Of a DNA stretch of 64,000 bases, positions 25,967-36,816 are shown piece after piece. The notes beneath the pieces were generated by a model, which was given only the letters and a program-made list of their open reading frames with translations, had not been told where the DNA came from and ran no database searches. The stretch lies in contig NZ_CP022413.2 of NCBI RefSeq assembly GCF_002222595.2, forward strand, positions 318,501 to 382,500. Direction: 5' to 3'. The translations under genes were made by a program, and so were the position numbers. The number at the start of each line of letters is the position of its first letter. Positions within the stretch are counted from its first letter, which is position 1. This DNA comes from Blautia hansenii DSM 20583 (GTDB lineage Bacteria > Bacillota > Clostridia > Lachnospirales > Lachnospiraceae).

Positions 25967-26977
25967 TTACTCCTTTGTGCTTGTCAGATTGATTTCACCT
26001 GCAAGATTTTTGTAGAACATTTCTTCAATCTTTTTTCTTTCCCAGTGTTTTCCTAAAATCCACATAACTTTTGTAACAACTGCCTCTGTGCTCATGTCAT
26101 AAGCTTCAAAGACACCCACTTCCAGAGCAGCTTTTCCTGTTTCATAGAGGGAAAGATTGCTTCCTTCATAAGGACACTGGCTTTTCACAACCACAATCAT
26201 TCCTTTTTGGATAACATCTCTTAAATCATTCATAACTTCAGAGGACAGGGAAGGAATTCCACCCATTCCAAAAGCTTCAATAATCAGTCCACGATAGCCC
26301 TGTTCATAAAGAAACTGGAAAATTTTTCCATCAAATCCGGGAACCAATTTAATAAGGAAAACTTTTTCCTCTAAACGACGTTCCAGCACACAGCTTCCGG
26401 TAGGTCCGGGAATGTAAGAACGCTGAATGTCCAATCCACGGGAATTGATTTCGCCCACATAAGGATAGTTAATACTTTCAAAAGCATGAAAACTGGTAGT
26501 ACGTACCTTGGAAGCTCTTGTTCCCAGAATGACTTTGCGATTAAAGGCAAGGAAAATGCCAGGCATTCCACTTCCTGCCATGTGGATGGCACAACGGCAG
26601 TTTTCTACGGCATCTGCCAGAGGATTTAAAATAGAAAGCTGGCTGCCGGTAATCACCACTGGGATTGGAATATTTAAAAGCATAAAAGACAGGGCAGAAG
26701 CTGTGTAGGCCATAGTATCTGTACCATGAAAAATAACAATTCCATCATAAGAGGTATATTTTTCATAAATGGTTTCTGCCATAGTCTGCCAATTGGAGGG
26801 TTGTATATTCGCACTGTCCAACTGGAAAAGTTCGTAAAAATCTACATCATATAAATTGGTGATATCTGAAATATAAGATAAGATATCATTGCTGGAGAGC
26901 CCGGGAACCAGTCCTTTTTCATTTTGCACACAGGCAAGTGTGCCGCCGGTGGTAATAATTAAAATTTTCTTTTTCAT
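25967..26977 (-). CDS. ansA: Type I (cytoplasmic) L-asparaginase
   Basis: 336 residues, without a signal peptide. It hydrolyses L-asparagine to aspartate and ammonia. Catalytic threonines are in ITTGGTLA (Thr13) and HGTDT (Thr86, with Asp87), matching the two active-site motifs of the bacterial type I family. The VVKSQCPYEGSNLSLYETGK segment near residue 270 is typical of AnsA-type tetramers. It overlaps the upstream methyltransferase gene by one base, so the two are translationally coupled. Confidence 0.93.
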   Translation of the reverse strand: MKKKILIITTGGTLACVQNEKGLVPGLSSNDILSYISDITNLYDVDFYELFQLDSANIQPSNWQTMAETIYEKYTSYDGIVIFHGTDTMAYTASALSFMLLNIPIPVVITGSQLSILNPLADAVENCRCAIHMAGSGMPGIFLAFNRKVILGTRASKVRTTSFHAFESINYPYVGEINSRGLDIQRSYIPGPTGSCVLERRLEEKVFLIKLVPGFDGKIFQFLYEQGYRGLIIEAFGMGGIPSLSSEVMNDLRDVIQKGMIVVVKSQCPYEGSNLSLYETGKAALEVGVFEAYDMSTEAVVTKVMWILGKHWERKKIEEMFYKNLAGEINLTSTKE

Positions 26978-27840
26978 TATTTTTTGCTCTCCCAGCGTCC
27001 GGAAGCACCGCAGGGAAGTACCAGATTTGTCTGGGTAACAGGAAGACCGATTTCCTGTGAGTCTACGGTACCGTTGAATTTCTTTAATTCTGTTGCAAGC
27101 ATATAGGTAAGTACAGCAGGAGCAAGTCCTGTTGTATAAGAATTTACAAGGAAAAACAGCGGTTCATCAGAGAGTATCTGTGTACATAGTTTAATCAGGG
27201 GATGAATGGCATCCTCGATTTTCCAGATTTCGCCTTTCGGACCTCTGCCGTAAGAAGGTGGGTCCATAATAATGGCGTCATATTTGTTACCTCTGCGAAT
27301 TTCTCTTTCTACAAATTTTACACAGTCATCCACCAGCCAGCGAATAGGCGCATCTTTTAATCCGGAAGATACTGCATTTTCCTTTGCCCATGCTACCATT
27401 CCTTTTGAAGCGTCTACGTGAGTAACGGCAGCGCCGGCGGCAGCAGCAGCTAAAGTTGCACCTCCTGTGTAAGCGAACAGGTTTAAAACTTTAATAGGGC
27501 GACCTGCGTTTTTGATTTTTTCAGAAAACCAGTCCCAGTTGGCTGCCTGTTCAGGGAAAAGTCCGGTGTGCTTAAAACTGAAAGGTTTTAAGTTAAAAGT
27601 CAGGCTTTTATATTGAATAGTCCATTGCTCAGGCAAATCAAAAAATTCCCATTCTCCACCGCCTTTTTTGCTTCTGTGATAGTGACCATTCATACGTTTC
27701 CAACCTTTGTGTGTCTTTGGGGTGTCCCAGATAACCTGAGGATCAGGACGTACTAAAAGGTAGTTTCCCCATCTCTCTAATTTTTCTCCTTTTGAGGTAT
27801 CTATGATTTCATAATCTTTCCATTGATCTGCAATCCACAT
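26977..27840 (-). CDS. Class I SAM-dependent methyltransferase (COG1092 group)
   Basis: 287 residues. SAM-binding motif I VLNLFAYTGGATLAAAAAGA and catalytic-loop motif DAIIMDPPSYGRGP place it with RlmI/RlmK-like 23S rRNA methyltransferases. It lacks the N-terminal PUA domain of RlmI and the THUMP part of RlmL, so the target base cannot be assigned. First gene of a run reaching to aroC. The ATG at 27838-27840 follows AGGAAGG. Confidence 0.85.
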   Translation of the reverse strand: MWIADQWKDYEIIDTSKGEKLERWGNYLLVRPDPQVIWDTPKTHKGWKRMNGHYHRSKKGGGEWEFFDLPEQWTIQYKSLTFNLKPFSFKHTGLFPEQAANWDWFSEKIKNAGRPIKVLNLFAYTGGATLAAAAAGAAVTHVDASKGMVAWAKENAVSSGLKDAPIRWLVDDCVKFVEREIRRGNKYDAIIMDPPSYGRGPKGEIWKIEDAIHPLIKLCTQILSDEPLFFLVNSYTTGLAPAVLTYMLATELKKFNGTVDSQEIGLPVTQTNLVLPCGASGRWESKK

Positions 27841-27979
27841 ATTTTAATCCTTCCTAATATATATAAGGTAATTCACACCTAGTATAACAGAATGAGAAAG
27901 AGCAGGCAACAGCGGAATTTATTGAAATGAAAAGGACGAGATGATATGATTATTCATAACGAAAATCAAGGAGGGGAAT

Positions 27980-29149
27980 ATGCAGGAAAAAAGTATGAGA
28001 CCAAATCTTTTCCTGATGTCACTGGCAAAGTTTTTGTCGGGATTTGCAGGTTATATTTACGATATTGGAATTGTCATTTATCTGTTTAGTCAAACAAAAT
28101 CTGTAGCAGTTATAGGGGGATTTTTTATATCTCAGTTTCTTCCGGCATTGATTATTTTGTTTACAGGGAAGCTTATTGACACCCATAATCAGAAAATGCT
28201 TATGTTTCTGTCAAATCTGACAAAGGCAGCAGTTTTCTTTTTACTTTTATTTGAAGCAAATATAGTTTTTATTTATGTGGCAACGTTCTTCATGAACTTA
28301 CTTTTGGAGTTTGAAAGTAATACTACTCAGGCGCTTATGGCAAACCTTTTTTCAAAAGGCAATTTATTTAAGGCAGCTTCGGTTATCAATCTTTTGGACT
28401 CGGCATCTCTTATTCTTGCACCTGTCTGTGCGTCTGTCATTGCAACCAATTTCAGTATTCAGGCTAATCTGATAATTGATATTATATTGTATGGAATAAC
28501 AGGACTTTTATATTTATTGCTGCCGTCAGGTATATTGGGCAATATAGAGAAACAGAAAGAGGAAAAGAAGGGATATGCTTCCATTATAAAGAATAAAAGA
28601 ATTTTATGTACGGTTCTTTTCTGGAACTTTTTTATGCTTTGTATCGGAATTGCATCACCTCTTGAAATCAGCATGATTGAGGATACCTTGGGAATGTCGT
28701 CTTCATGGTACGGAATTGGAAATACAGTAGAGGGTATTGGAATGTTGCTTGCATCAGGCTTTGTTCTGGGAATTATTAAGAAATTAAAGCCGGAAAACAT
28801 TATTCTGCTGGGACTTTTCAGTGCGGCTATGAGTTATGGGGTAATAGGAACTGCCGGAAATATAGGAATGTATCTTTTAGGTGCAGGGCTGGTAGGAGTG
28901 ACGTCAACTTTCTGCCCGTTGGGATTTAAAACAGCGGTGCAGATACAAAGTGAGACCAATCTGGTAGGGAGAACTTTTACTGCATCAAGATTTACGATTT
29001 TGATTACCAGAATGATAGGATCTCTGCTGGTAGGCGGTATGCTTACTGTATGGAATATAAGAGTGATTTATTATCTGCTGGCGGGATTTTTGGTGGTTAC
29101 AGCAGTGGCGTATTATTTTGTAAATAGACAGAAGGAGTTGCTACATTAA
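27980..29149 (+). CDS. MFS transporter
   Basis: 389 residues with about twelve membrane helices, MRPNLFLMSLAKFLSGFAGY at the start and the loop between helices 2 and 3 reading GKLIDTHNQKMLMFLSN, a variant of motif A. It resembles the MFS_3 group (macrolide or siderophore efflux-like). GGAGGGG precedes the ATG. It is monocistronic and divergent from the methyltransferase run. Substrate cannot be told; a drug-efflux role is possible but unsupported. Confidence 0.85.
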   Translation: MQEKSMRPNLFLMSLAKFLSGFAGYIYDIGIVIYLFSQTKSVAVIGGFFISQFLPALIILFTGKLIDTHNQKMLMFLSNLTKAAVFFLLLFEANIVFIYVATFFMNLLLEFESNTTQALMANLFSKGNLFKAASVINLLDSASLILAPVCASVIATNFSIQANLIIDIILYGITGLLYLLLPSGILGNIEKQKEEKKGYASIIKNKRILCTVLFWNFFMLCIGIASPLEISMIEDTLGMSSSWYGIGNTVEGIGMLLASGFVLGIIKKLKPENIILLGLFSAAMSYGVIGTAGNIGMYLLGAGLVGVTSTFCPLGFKTAVQIQSETNLVGRTFTASRFTILITRMIGSLLVGGMLTVWNIRVIYYLLAGFLVVTAVAYYFVNRQKELLH

Positions 29150-29289
29150 GCGTATACCCGAGAATATCTATACACTTTACGCTTAGCCTGAGCTCCCCTT
29201 GAGCTTGTAATCTCAAAGAGAGCTCGACAAATTCGCTAAAACGTATAAATATTCCGGATTGCTGTTTTAATGAACAGCTCCTTACTGTA

Positions 29290-29901
29290 CTAACGAGAAA
29301 TATTATATTTTTTCAGAAGCGCTTTCAGTCCATCCGGAGTCTTCCCAAGTTCTTCCAGTTGGACTAAATCTCCGTTTTCCGCCAACTTTGCAATTAAAGT
29401 GCTGGTTTCTTCAATACCGTCTTCCCAAGCATCTTCAATCTCCATTTCTTTTGAATATCGTCTGACTCTGGCTGGATATTCTGAGTAATCGTGCAGGGAC
29501 TTACACGTAGAAAGAAGTTCTTTGTTATGTCCCGGATTGATATTCAGCATAACAGCTTCAAGCTCTAATTTGGGAGTACCGTCTAAATGGGCTTCTTTTG
29601 TTAAAGCTGAGTAAATGTCCGCTACATAAAATAAAAATCTCAGCGGCAAATTCGGGTTATAGGTAGATTGATGTTCGTAAAGAGAAAGTCTGGAGTCAAT
29701 GAGGAAAGATACATCATTTTGCATAGACATATAAATGGCATTTTCCAAGGTGTTGATTTCCAGTTCTTCAGGATTTTCGTAGTGCTTTCCGGTCACAGCA
29801 TTATATAAATTCAATAATTCCTTCTTATCCCTGTAAAGCATAGTAAAAATACGGGATTTAAACGTGCGGTTTACAGTAATTTCATTGTTTCCTTTGACCA
29901 T
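29290..29901 (-). pseudogene. PD-(D/E)XK nuclease-family transposase (Rpn-like), internally deleted
   Basis: 203 residues, where I expect roughly 300. The N-terminal part is normal: FKSRIFTMLYRDKKELLNLY, then the nuclease core FLIDSRLSLYEHQSTYNPNL with the E-x-Q pair. After YSALTKEAHLDGT the frame jumps to PKLELEAVMLNINPGHNKEL; the usual IPTPRFIVFYNG-type strand between is missing. The C-terminal acidic tail is also short (EDAWEDGIEETSTLI). The reading frame stays open, so the deletions were in frame. It probably lacks part of the fold and is non-functional. Such genes are abundant in gut clostridia. Confidence 0.65.
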
Positions 29902-30162
29902 ATAAATACTTCCTTGAATGAAAATCGTGCAGGAGGCATCCTTTAATAAAGAAACCTCTCTGCTGTTTTGGGAATAAAAGCATTGAGATTTCTGTTTGAA
30001 TAGAAAAGATTAGAAATAAGACGGGCTGAACCCTTAGAATTATAAGAAATATAATGCTTTTCCAATAGTTTACTATGCCGGAAATGCAACTGCAACAAGA
30101 AAAGACAATAATATATTTTCTTAGGACAGCATACACTGAGTTAAGATACAGGAGGTGCTGTC

Positions 30163-32748
30163 ATGTATGAAAATTTAACCCACAAAGAGCTTTGTGAGGC
30201 TTTCCATACAGATGAGAAAAACGGTCTTACCGAAAAAGAGGCACAGAACCGCCTGCTTCGTGACGGAAGCAACACTTTAAAAAAAGCCAAAGAACAGACC
30301 GTTTGGGACAGAATACAAAATCAGATTAATGACCCGATGATTTTCATTCTTTTTCTGGCAGCATCCATTTCCATGCTACTGCGGGAATACAGCGATACCG
30401 GTATTATTCTTCTGGTTATTGCTTTGAACACCACCGTAGGGGTCATACAGGAAGGGAAAGCCAGAAAAGCTTTGGAAGCGCTGAAAAAAATGACAGCGCC
30501 GTCAGCTGTTGTAAAGCGTGACGGGATTTATCAAAGGATAGCGGCAGATAAGCTGGTAAAAGGAGACGTGGTAAAGCTAAAGGCAGGTAATCAGGTTCCG
30601 GCAGACATACGCCTTCTGGAAGTACAGGAGCTTGCCGCCAATGAGTCTGCCCTTACAGGGGAGTCTTTGCCTGTGATGAAATCCTGCGAGGTATTGAAAA
30701 AGGGGCTTCCCGTAGCAGAGAGAAAAAATACGGCATATATGTCCACGGAAATCAGAAAGGGCAGCGGCGAGGGTATTGTGGTTGCCACAGGAATGGATAC
30801 AGAGCTTGGAAAAATCGCAGGAATGATTGAAGACACAAAGCAGGAAATGACACCTCTGCAAAAGCGTCTGGGAGATTTAGGGAAGATTTTAAGCATTGTG
30901 GCAGTGGCGTTATGTGCGGGGCTGTTTTTTATCGGAGTGATACAGCACAGAAATCTGTTGCAGATGCTGCTTCTGGCAATTTCTCTGGCGGTGGCTGCTA
31001 TTCCGGAGGGGCTTCCGGCGGTAGTTACCATTGTCCTTGCACTTGGTGTGGCAAGAATGGTAAAAATCAATGCCATTATCCGCAGACTTCCGGCAGTAGA
31101 AACCTTAGGCTCCGTGGGTGTAGTGTGTTCTGATAAAACAGGAACCTTAACCGAGAATAAGATGACAGTGACGAAAATCTATGCGGATGAGAAAATACTT
31201 CCCGTGTCCGCAGTGAGAAAAAGAGAATTTCCTAAGCTTATGGAAGGATTTCTTCTATGTAACAACAGTATTCTGGGAAAGCAGGAAATCGGAGATGCCA
31301 CGGAGCTGGCGCTTTTGCACACAGGAAGAAACATGGGATATGATGAAAAGAGATTGCAGCAGCAGTACCCAAGAACCTTCGAAATTCCCTTTAATTCCGA
31401 AAAAAAATATATGGTAAGCGTACATAAAGACGGAAATCATGAGACAGCCTATATAAAGGGTGCTTGTGACTATATTTTAAACCAATGTACTTACGTGGAA
31501 AATCACGGAAAAATCAAACCCATGACATCCATGGAGAAGATGAAAATCCGCAGAGCCATGGAGGATATGGCAAAGGAGGGACTGCGGATTTTAGCTCTTG
31601 CATATAAGGAAAGAGCAATAAGCAAAACAGAAAAAGCTTTAACGGAAGGGCTGGTTTTTGCAGGCATGGCAGGAATGATAGACCCGCCCAGAAAGGAAGC
31701 CGCAACTTCTGTGAAAGCCTTAAAACGAGCCGGTGTACAGGTGGCAATGATTACAGGTGATTACAAAGATACGGCGTTTTCCATTGCAAAGAAAATCGGA
31801 ATTGCAGATTGTCCGGAGCAGTGCATTACAGGACAGGAAATGGACGAGATGAGCGAAGCTGCCTTGCAAAAGAAAATGAAGAACCTGCGTGTTTTTGCAA
31901 GGGTAACGCCGGCTCATAAAGTGAGGATTGTAAAAGGATTTCAGGATAACGGACAGATTGTGGCGATGACCGGTGACGGCGTCAACGATGCTCCTTCTCT
32001 GCAAAAGGCGGATATTGGTATCGCTATGGGTGAAAATGGCACAGATGCAGCGAAGAATGCGGCAGACATGGTGCTGTCCGATGATAATTTTTCTACTATT
32101 GAAAAGGCGATGGAGGAGGGCAGAGGGATTTATGTTAATATTAAGAAATCTATTTTGTTTTTGCTGTCCTCTAATTTTGGTGAGATTATTACCATGTTTG
32201 CGGCTGTGTTATTTCAGCTTCCAACGCCTTTAAAAGCAAGTCATATTTTGTGGGTGAATTTAATTACAGACTCTCTTCCTGCGCTGGCGCTTGGCATTGA
32301 TAAAAATGATGCAAAGGCTTTGATGAGGAAGAAGCCACGAAATCCCCATGAAGGGCTTTTTGCACACGGAGGCTGGAGCTTTACTGTTTTCTACGGCGTT
32401 TTGATAGCGGTAATTACACTGTACGCTTTTTATCTGGGAGGGCAGACCTATGCCTTTACAGTATTGGGCGTATCTCAGCTTTTTCATGCTATCGGCATGC
32501 GGGACAGAGATAAATCCGTGTTTCGAATGAAGCATCTGGAAAATCCTTTTATGCTGGGAGCATTTTTTCTGGGCTTGGGACTTCAGTTAATGGTAACAGA
32601 GATACCATACTTTGTGCAGCTTTTCGGAACAGCCCGTCTTTCCTTACAGGAATGGTGTCTGCTTCTGGGTATTTCTGCAATTCCGCTGGTTGCTCATGAG
32701 CTTTTGCTTATTCCAAACAGAGTCTTAGGCATGAGGAAGAAACAGTAA
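30163..32748 (+). CDS. Calcium-type (P2) cation-transporting P-ATPase
   Basis: 861 residues with about ten membrane helices. Actuator motif TGESLPV; phosphorylation site [13 protein letters not shown]; nucleotide-domain KGACDYIL; hinge [20 protein letters not shown]. The fourth helix [22 protein letters not shown] is the PEGL type of calcium and calcium-like pumps, so calcium or manganese export is likely. The C-terminal cation ATPase domain has [16 protein letters not shown]. The ATG follows AGGAGG. It stands alone with a 260-base upstream gap. Confidence 0.93.
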   Translation: MYENLTHKELCEAFHTDEKNGLTEKEAQNRLLRDGSNTLKKAKEQTVWDRIQNQINDPMIFILFLAASISMLLREYSDTGIILLVIALNTTVGVIQEGKARKALEALKKMTAPSAVVKRDGIYQRIAADKLVKGDVVKLKAGNQVPADIRLLEVQELAANESALTGESLPVMKSCEVLKKGLPVAERKNTAYMSTEIRKGSGEGIVVATGMDTELGKIAGMIEDTKQEMTPLQKRLGDLGKILSIVAVALCAGLFFIGVIQHRNLLQMLLLAISLAVAAIPEGLPAVVTIVLALGVARMVKINAIIRRLPAVETLGSVGVVCSDKTGTLTENKMTVTKIYADEKILPVSAVRKREFPKLMEGFLLCNNSILGKQEIGDATELALLHTGRNMGYDEKRLQQQYPRTFEIPFNSEKKYMVSVHKDGNHETAYIKGACDYILNQCTYVENHGKIKPMTSMEKMKIRRAMEDMAKEGLRILALAYKERAISKTEKALTEGLVFAGMAGMIDPPRKEAATSVKALKRAGVQVAMITGDYKDTAFSIAKKIGIADCPEQCITGQEMDEMSEAALQKKMKNLRVFARVTPAHKVRIVKGFQDNGQIVAMTGDGVNDAPSLQKADIGIAMGENGTDAAKNAADMVLSDDNFSTIEKAMEEGRGIYVNIKKSILFLLSSNFGEIITMFAAVLFQLPTPLKASHILWVNLITDSLPALALGIDKNDAKALMRKKPRNPHEGLFAHGGWSFTVFYGVLIAVITLYAFYLGGQTYAFTVLGVSQLFHAIGMRDRDKSVFRMKHLENPFMLGAFFLGLGLQLMVTEIPYFVQLFGTARLSLQEWCLLLGISAIPLVAHELLLIPNRVLGMRKKQ

Positions 32749-32902
32749 AATGCAGGAAAAAACAGGAGAAGTTGCATATAAAAACAAAGAACACCTGTAA
32801 AAACACACAGAAACAAAGAAAAATGCAGGAAATACTTGACACTAAGTCATATATTGGCATACAATATGTAGAAATAAAAAAGAAAACATCAGGAGGAAAG
32901 CC

Positions 32903-34189
32903 ATGACACCGTATAAAGAACTTAGTAAAGAGCAGTTACAGGCCATGAAGGCTGATTTAGAAAAACAGTTTGAAGAAGTAAAGGCAAAAGGATTAAATCT
33001 GGATATGTCCAGAGGGAAACCGTCCAAGCAGCAGCTGGAGCTGGCAATGGATATGCTGGAAGAATTAAAAAGTACAGACAAACTGAAATGTGAAACAGGA
33101 ATAGACTGCCGCAATTATGGGCTTTTAGACGGTATTCCTGAGGCAAGACGCCTTCTGGGGGAAATGACAGAGGTATCACCGGAAAATATTGTGATTTTCG
33201 GAAATTCCAGTTTAAATGTTATGTTTGACACAGTTTCCCGCTCCATGACACACGGGGTATGTGGAAGTACGCCATGGTGCAAGCTGGATAAAGTAAAATT
33301 TTTATGTCCTGTACCGGGATATGACAGACATTTCCGTATTACAGAATACTTTGGTATTGAAATGATTAATGTTCCTATGACACCTACCGGACCGGATATG
33401 GATATGGTAGAAGAGCTTGTCAGCACAGATCCTGCTGTTAAAGGTATCTGGTGTGTGCCAAAATATTCCAATCCTCAGGGAATTACTTATTCTCCTGAAA
33501 CCGTAAAGCGATTTGCCAATTTAAAACCGGCTGCGGAAGATTTTCGTATTTTCTGGGATAATGCTTACTGTATTCATCATTTATATGATGATAAACAGGA
33601 CTTCCTTGTGGAAATCTTAGACCAGTGCGAGAAAGCGGGAAATCCGGATTTGGTTTATAAATTTGTTTCAACTTCAAAGGTAAGTTTTCCGGGTTCCGGT
33701 ATTGCGGCAGTAGCAGCATCTGAACGAAATCTGAATGACTTTAGAAAACACATGTCTGTACAGACTATCGGACATGATAAGATTAACCAGCTTCGTCATG
33801 TACGCTTCTTCGGAGGTATTGTGGGCATGCACAAGCACATGAAGAAGCATGCCGAAATTCTTCGCCCGAAATTTGAAATCGTAGAAGATACATTGGAAAA
33901 AGAATTAAGCGGAGCAGAAATCGGAACATGGCAAAATCCAAGAGGAGGTTATTTTATTTCCTTTGATGCCATGGAAGGCTGTGCAAAAGCCATTGTAGCA
34001 AAGGCAGCTGAGGCAGGTGTGAAAATGACAGACGCAGGTGCAACTTATCCTTACGGAATTGACCCAAAAGACAGCAATATTCGTATTGCGCCAAGTTTTC
34101 CAACCGTAGATGAGCTGAAGCTGGCAACTGAAATTTTTGTGCTCAGTGTAAAACTGGTAAGTATTGACAAAATTTTAAGCGAAAAATAA
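32903..34189 (+). CDS. PLP-dependent aminotransferase (aspartate aminotransferase-like, PF12897 type)
   Basis: 428 residues. NLDMSRGKPSKQQLELAMDM at the N-terminus and DCRNYGLLDGIPEARRLLGE are the family's marks. The pyridoxal lysine is in FVSTSKVSFPGSGIAAV near residue 263. This branch (annotated as aspartate or alanine-type aminotransferase) differs from classic class I enzymes in its N-terminal SRGKPS motif. A role in aspartate or other amino-acid metabolism is likely, with substrate uncertain. It is followed by a terminator and stands alone. Confidence 0.85.
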   Translation: MTPYKELSKEQLQAMKADLEKQFEEVKAKGLNLDMSRGKPSKQQLELAMDMLEELKSTDKLKCETGIDCRNYGLLDGIPEARRLLGEMTEVSPENIVIFGNSSLNVMFDTVSRSMTHGVCGSTPWCKLDKVKFLCPVPGYDRHFRITEYFGIEMINVPMTPTGPDMDMVEELVSTDPAVKGIWCVPKYSNPQGITYSPETVKRFANLKPAAEDFRIFWDNAYCIHHLYDDKQDFLVEILDQCEKAGNPDLVYKFVSTSKVSFPGSGIAAVAASERNLNDFRKHMSVQTIGHDKINQLRHVRFFGGIVGMHKHMKKHAEILRPKFEIVEDTLEKELSGAEIGTWQNPRGGYFISFDAMEGCAKAIVAKAAEAGVKMTDAGATYPYGIDPKDSNIRIAPSFPTVDELKLATEIFVLSVKLVSIDKILSEK

Positions 34190-34204
34190 ATTTAAGAAGA
34201 AGGG

Positions 34205-34236
34205 AGAGGACGCTGAACAGAAACAGTGTCCTCTTT
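34205..34236 (+). terminator. Terminator after the aminotransferase
   Basis: Stem AGAGGACGCTG with CAGTGTCCTCT, followed by TTTG. Confidence 0.7.
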
Positions 34237-34331
34237 GTGCGTAATAAAATTGTTAATAATTCTTAATTGGTGAATTGGGAAAATTGTGTTATACTGGAAC
34301 GCAACAGAAAGTTATGTTAGGGGTGAATGAT

Positions 34332-35735
34332 ATGGCAAAAAGAAAATCCAAGAAGAATAAATATAAGAAAATGAAGAAAATTCTGTTAGGGGTTTTAATT
34401 GGTTATGCAGTTCTTTTGCTGGGAGCATATTTCATAGGTGTATTTTACTATTCCAAGCATTTTTATCCCGGTTCAAAAATCAACGGAATGGATTGTTCGG
34501 GAAAAACCGTGGAAGAAGCAGAAAAATCCATGAAAAGCCAGATTGCAGGCTATATTCTGGTGCTGAAGGAACGAGGAGATAAGGTAGAGAGTATCAGCGC
34601 TTCTCAGATTGATATGAGATACATAGATGACGGCAAAATTGCGGAGCTTAAGAAGGAGCAAAGTCCTTTCACATGGTTTTTATCCTTTGCACATAAAAAG
34701 GACTATACCATGTCAGCTACAACACCATATAATAAAGAAGCAGTTTATGCGGCGATTGACGGATTAGCCTGTTTTCAGGAGGAAAACGTAGTACAGCCTG
34801 TTGATGCACATCTGGAGGTAGGCGCAAACGGTTATGAAGTTGTTCCTGAGGTACAGGGAACAGCTCTTGATAAAGAAAAAGTGAAAGAGGCAGTAATAAA
34901 GGCCATTGACGGCGGAGAAATTGAAGTGGATTTTGAAAAGGAAGGCTGCTATCTTGAGCCGTCTGTATTTGCAGATGATGAAAATCTTGCAAAACAGGCA
35001 GAACAGGGAAATGTATTTTTAGGTGTGACCGTTACCATTGATTTTTCAGACCGTCAGGAGGTTGTCAACGCAGAAATTATGAAAGACTGGCTGGTAACAG
35101 ATGAGTCCGGTAATCTGGATTTGGATAAAGCTAAGGTAAAAGAGTATGTACAGCAGCTGAAATATGAGTATGATACCTTTGGCTCATCCAGACAGTTTAC
35201 AACTGCAACAGGCAATACCATTACGGTAAAAGGCGGCGATTACGGTTGGGTAATTGCGCCTAATGATACCACAGCCAAGATTATTGATGCAATTAAAAGC
35301 GGACAGTCTCAGACCATTGAGCCGGAATATACTTACCGGGGATATTGCAGAGATACTAATGATATTGGCGATACTTATGTGGAAATCAGCTTAAAGGAAC
35401 AGCGTATGTGGTTCTTTAAGGACGGACAGCTGCTGGTAGATACGCCGGTGGTTACAGGAAATCACAACAAGGGCTACGACACTCACACAGGTGTTTACGC
35501 CATTATGTATAAGGAAAGAAATGCAACCCTGAAAGGGGAAGATTACAGCGCACCGGTAGATTACTGGCTGCCGTTTTATGCCAACACAGGTATCCATGAT
35601 GCAGATTGGAGAACCACCTTTGGAGGAAATGAGTATATCAACAATGGTTCTCACGGATGCGTCAACACACCGCCCGAAAACGCAGAGAAGATTTTTAATA
35701 ACATTGAAAAAGGCGTTCCGGTGGTGGTATATTAA
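34332..35735 (+). CDS. L,D-transpeptidase (YkuD) with peptidoglycan-binding-like domains
   Basis: About 467 residues from the ATG at 34332 (MAKRKSKKNKYKKMKK), which has AGGGGTG upstream; the longer frame from 34275 lacks a ribosome site. A basic N-terminus and one membrane anchor (ILLGVLIGYAVLLLGAYFIG) put the rest outside the cell. PG_binding_4-like repeats cover about residues 60-320. The YkuD domain ends with the catalytic Cys in NGSHGCVNTPPENAEKIF and His in ANTGIHD. It makes 3-3 cross-links or attaches proteins to the wall. ddl and murF follow 36 bases on, so it belongs with peptidoglycan genes. Confidence 0.9.
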   Translation: MAKRKSKKNKYKKMKKILLGVLIGYAVLLLGAYFIGVFYYSKHFYPGSKINGMDCSGKTVEEAEKSMKSQIAGYILVLKERGDKVESISASQIDMRYIDDGKIAELKKEQSPFTWFLSFAHKKDYTMSATTPYNKEAVYAAIDGLACFQEENVVQPVDAHLEVGANGYEVVPEVQGTALDKEKVKEAVIKAIDGGEIEVDFEKEGCYLEPSVFADDENLAKQAEQGNVFLGVTVTIDFSDRQEVVNAEIMKDWLVTDESGNLDLDKAKVKEYVQQLKYEYDTFGSSRQFTTATGNTITVKGGDYGWVIAPNDTTAKIIDAIKSGQSQTIEPEYTYRGYCRDTNDIGDTYVEISLKEQRMWFFKDGQLLVDTPVVTGNHNKGYDTHTGVYAIMYKERNATLKGEDYSAPVDYWLPFYANTGIHDADWRTTFGGNEYINNGSHGCVNTPPENAEKIFNNIEKGVPVVVY

Positions 35736-35771
35736 AGAAAGAAAATTTGACCGATAAAAGGAGTTTATAAT

Positions 35772-36803
35772 ATGAATATTATAGTATTAGCCGGAGGAAA
35801 CAGTACAGAAAGAGAAGTATCCATTGCGTCAGGACAGGGCGTATGCAAGGCTTTAAGAGAGCGTAATCACAAAGCAGTCCTCTTAGACCCATATTTCGGA
35901 GCTTCCCAGAAAGAAGAAAATCTGTTTCCGACAGAATATGACGTGGATAAAGCAGCAGATGCCATGAGAGAAATGAGCAGTAAATTAGAAGAGACCATGA
36001 AAACCCGCAAGGGATTTTTCGGACCGAATGTTCTGGAAATCTGCAAGGAAGCCGATATTGTATTTCTGGCGCTTCACGGAGCAAACGGAGAAGACGGAAA
36101 AGTACAGTCTGTTTTGGACTTAATGGGAATTAAATATACGGGTTCAGGCCCTTTAAGCAGCGGAATGGCAATGGATAAAGGGATTACAAAAATGGTGTTT
36201 GAAGCAAAAGGCGTTCCTACACCAAAGGGAATTACGCTGGAAAAGGGGAAATGCAGCAGCCAGTTTGCAGATTATGGAATGGGATTTCCTGTTATTGTAA
36301 AACCTTGCTGCGGAGGTTCCAGTGTAGGTGTTTGTATTGCAAACAATCAGACTGAATATCAGGCGGCATTATTAGAAGCCTTTTCCTATGAAAATGAAGT
36401 TGTAGTGGAGCAGTTTATTACAGGAAGAGAATTTTCCGTTGCTGTTGTAGATGGGAAAGCATATCCTGTTATTGAAATTGCGCCTTTACAGGGATTTTAT
36501 GATTATAAAAATAAATATCAGGCAGGTTCCTGTGTGGAAACCTGTCCGGCAGACCTTTCCTCTGCACTGACCAAAGAAATGCAGAAATATGCAGAAATGG
36601 GATATAAAGCTTTAAATCTTCAGGCTTATGCCCGTTTGGACTTTTTAATGGATGATGAGGGGAATATGTATTGTCTGGAAGCAAATACTTTGCCGGGTAT
36701 GACACCAACCAGTTTAATTCCGCAGGAAGCAAAAGCAATCGGAATGGATTACCCTCAGCTTTGCGAAAAACTCATTGAAGTTTCATTGAAAAAGTACCAA
36801 TAG
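35772..36803 (+). CDS. ddl: D-alanine--D-alanine ligase
   Basis: 343 residues, ATP-grasp enzyme making the D-Ala-D-Ala end of the peptidoglycan stem peptide. Motifs: LAGGNSTEREVSIASG at the start, LALHGANGEDGKVQSVLDLM, VIVKPCCGGSSVGV and LEANTLPGMTPTSLIPQEA at the C-terminus. The usual VanA-type specificity change cannot be judged reliably by eye. Fourteen bases ahead of murF, whose product uses this dipeptide, so the operon order matches the pathway. Confidence 0.95.
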   Translation: MNIIVLAGGNSTEREVSIASGQGVCKALRERNHKAVLLDPYFGASQKEENLFPTEYDVDKAADAMREMSSKLEETMKTRKGFFGPNVLEICKEADIVFLALHGANGEDGKVQSVLDLMGIKYTGSGPLSSGMAMDKGITKMVFEAKGVPTPKGITLEKGKCSSQFADYGMGFPVIVKPCCGGSSVGVCIANNQTEYQAALLEAFSYENEVVVEQFITGREFSVAVVDGKAYPVIEIAPLQGFYDYKNKYQAGSCVETCPADLSSALTKEMQKYAEMGYKALNLQAYARLDFLMDDEGNMYCLEANTLPGMTPTSLIPQEAKAIGMDYPQLCEKLIEVSLKKYQ

Positions 36804-36816
36804 GAGGAAAGGCACC

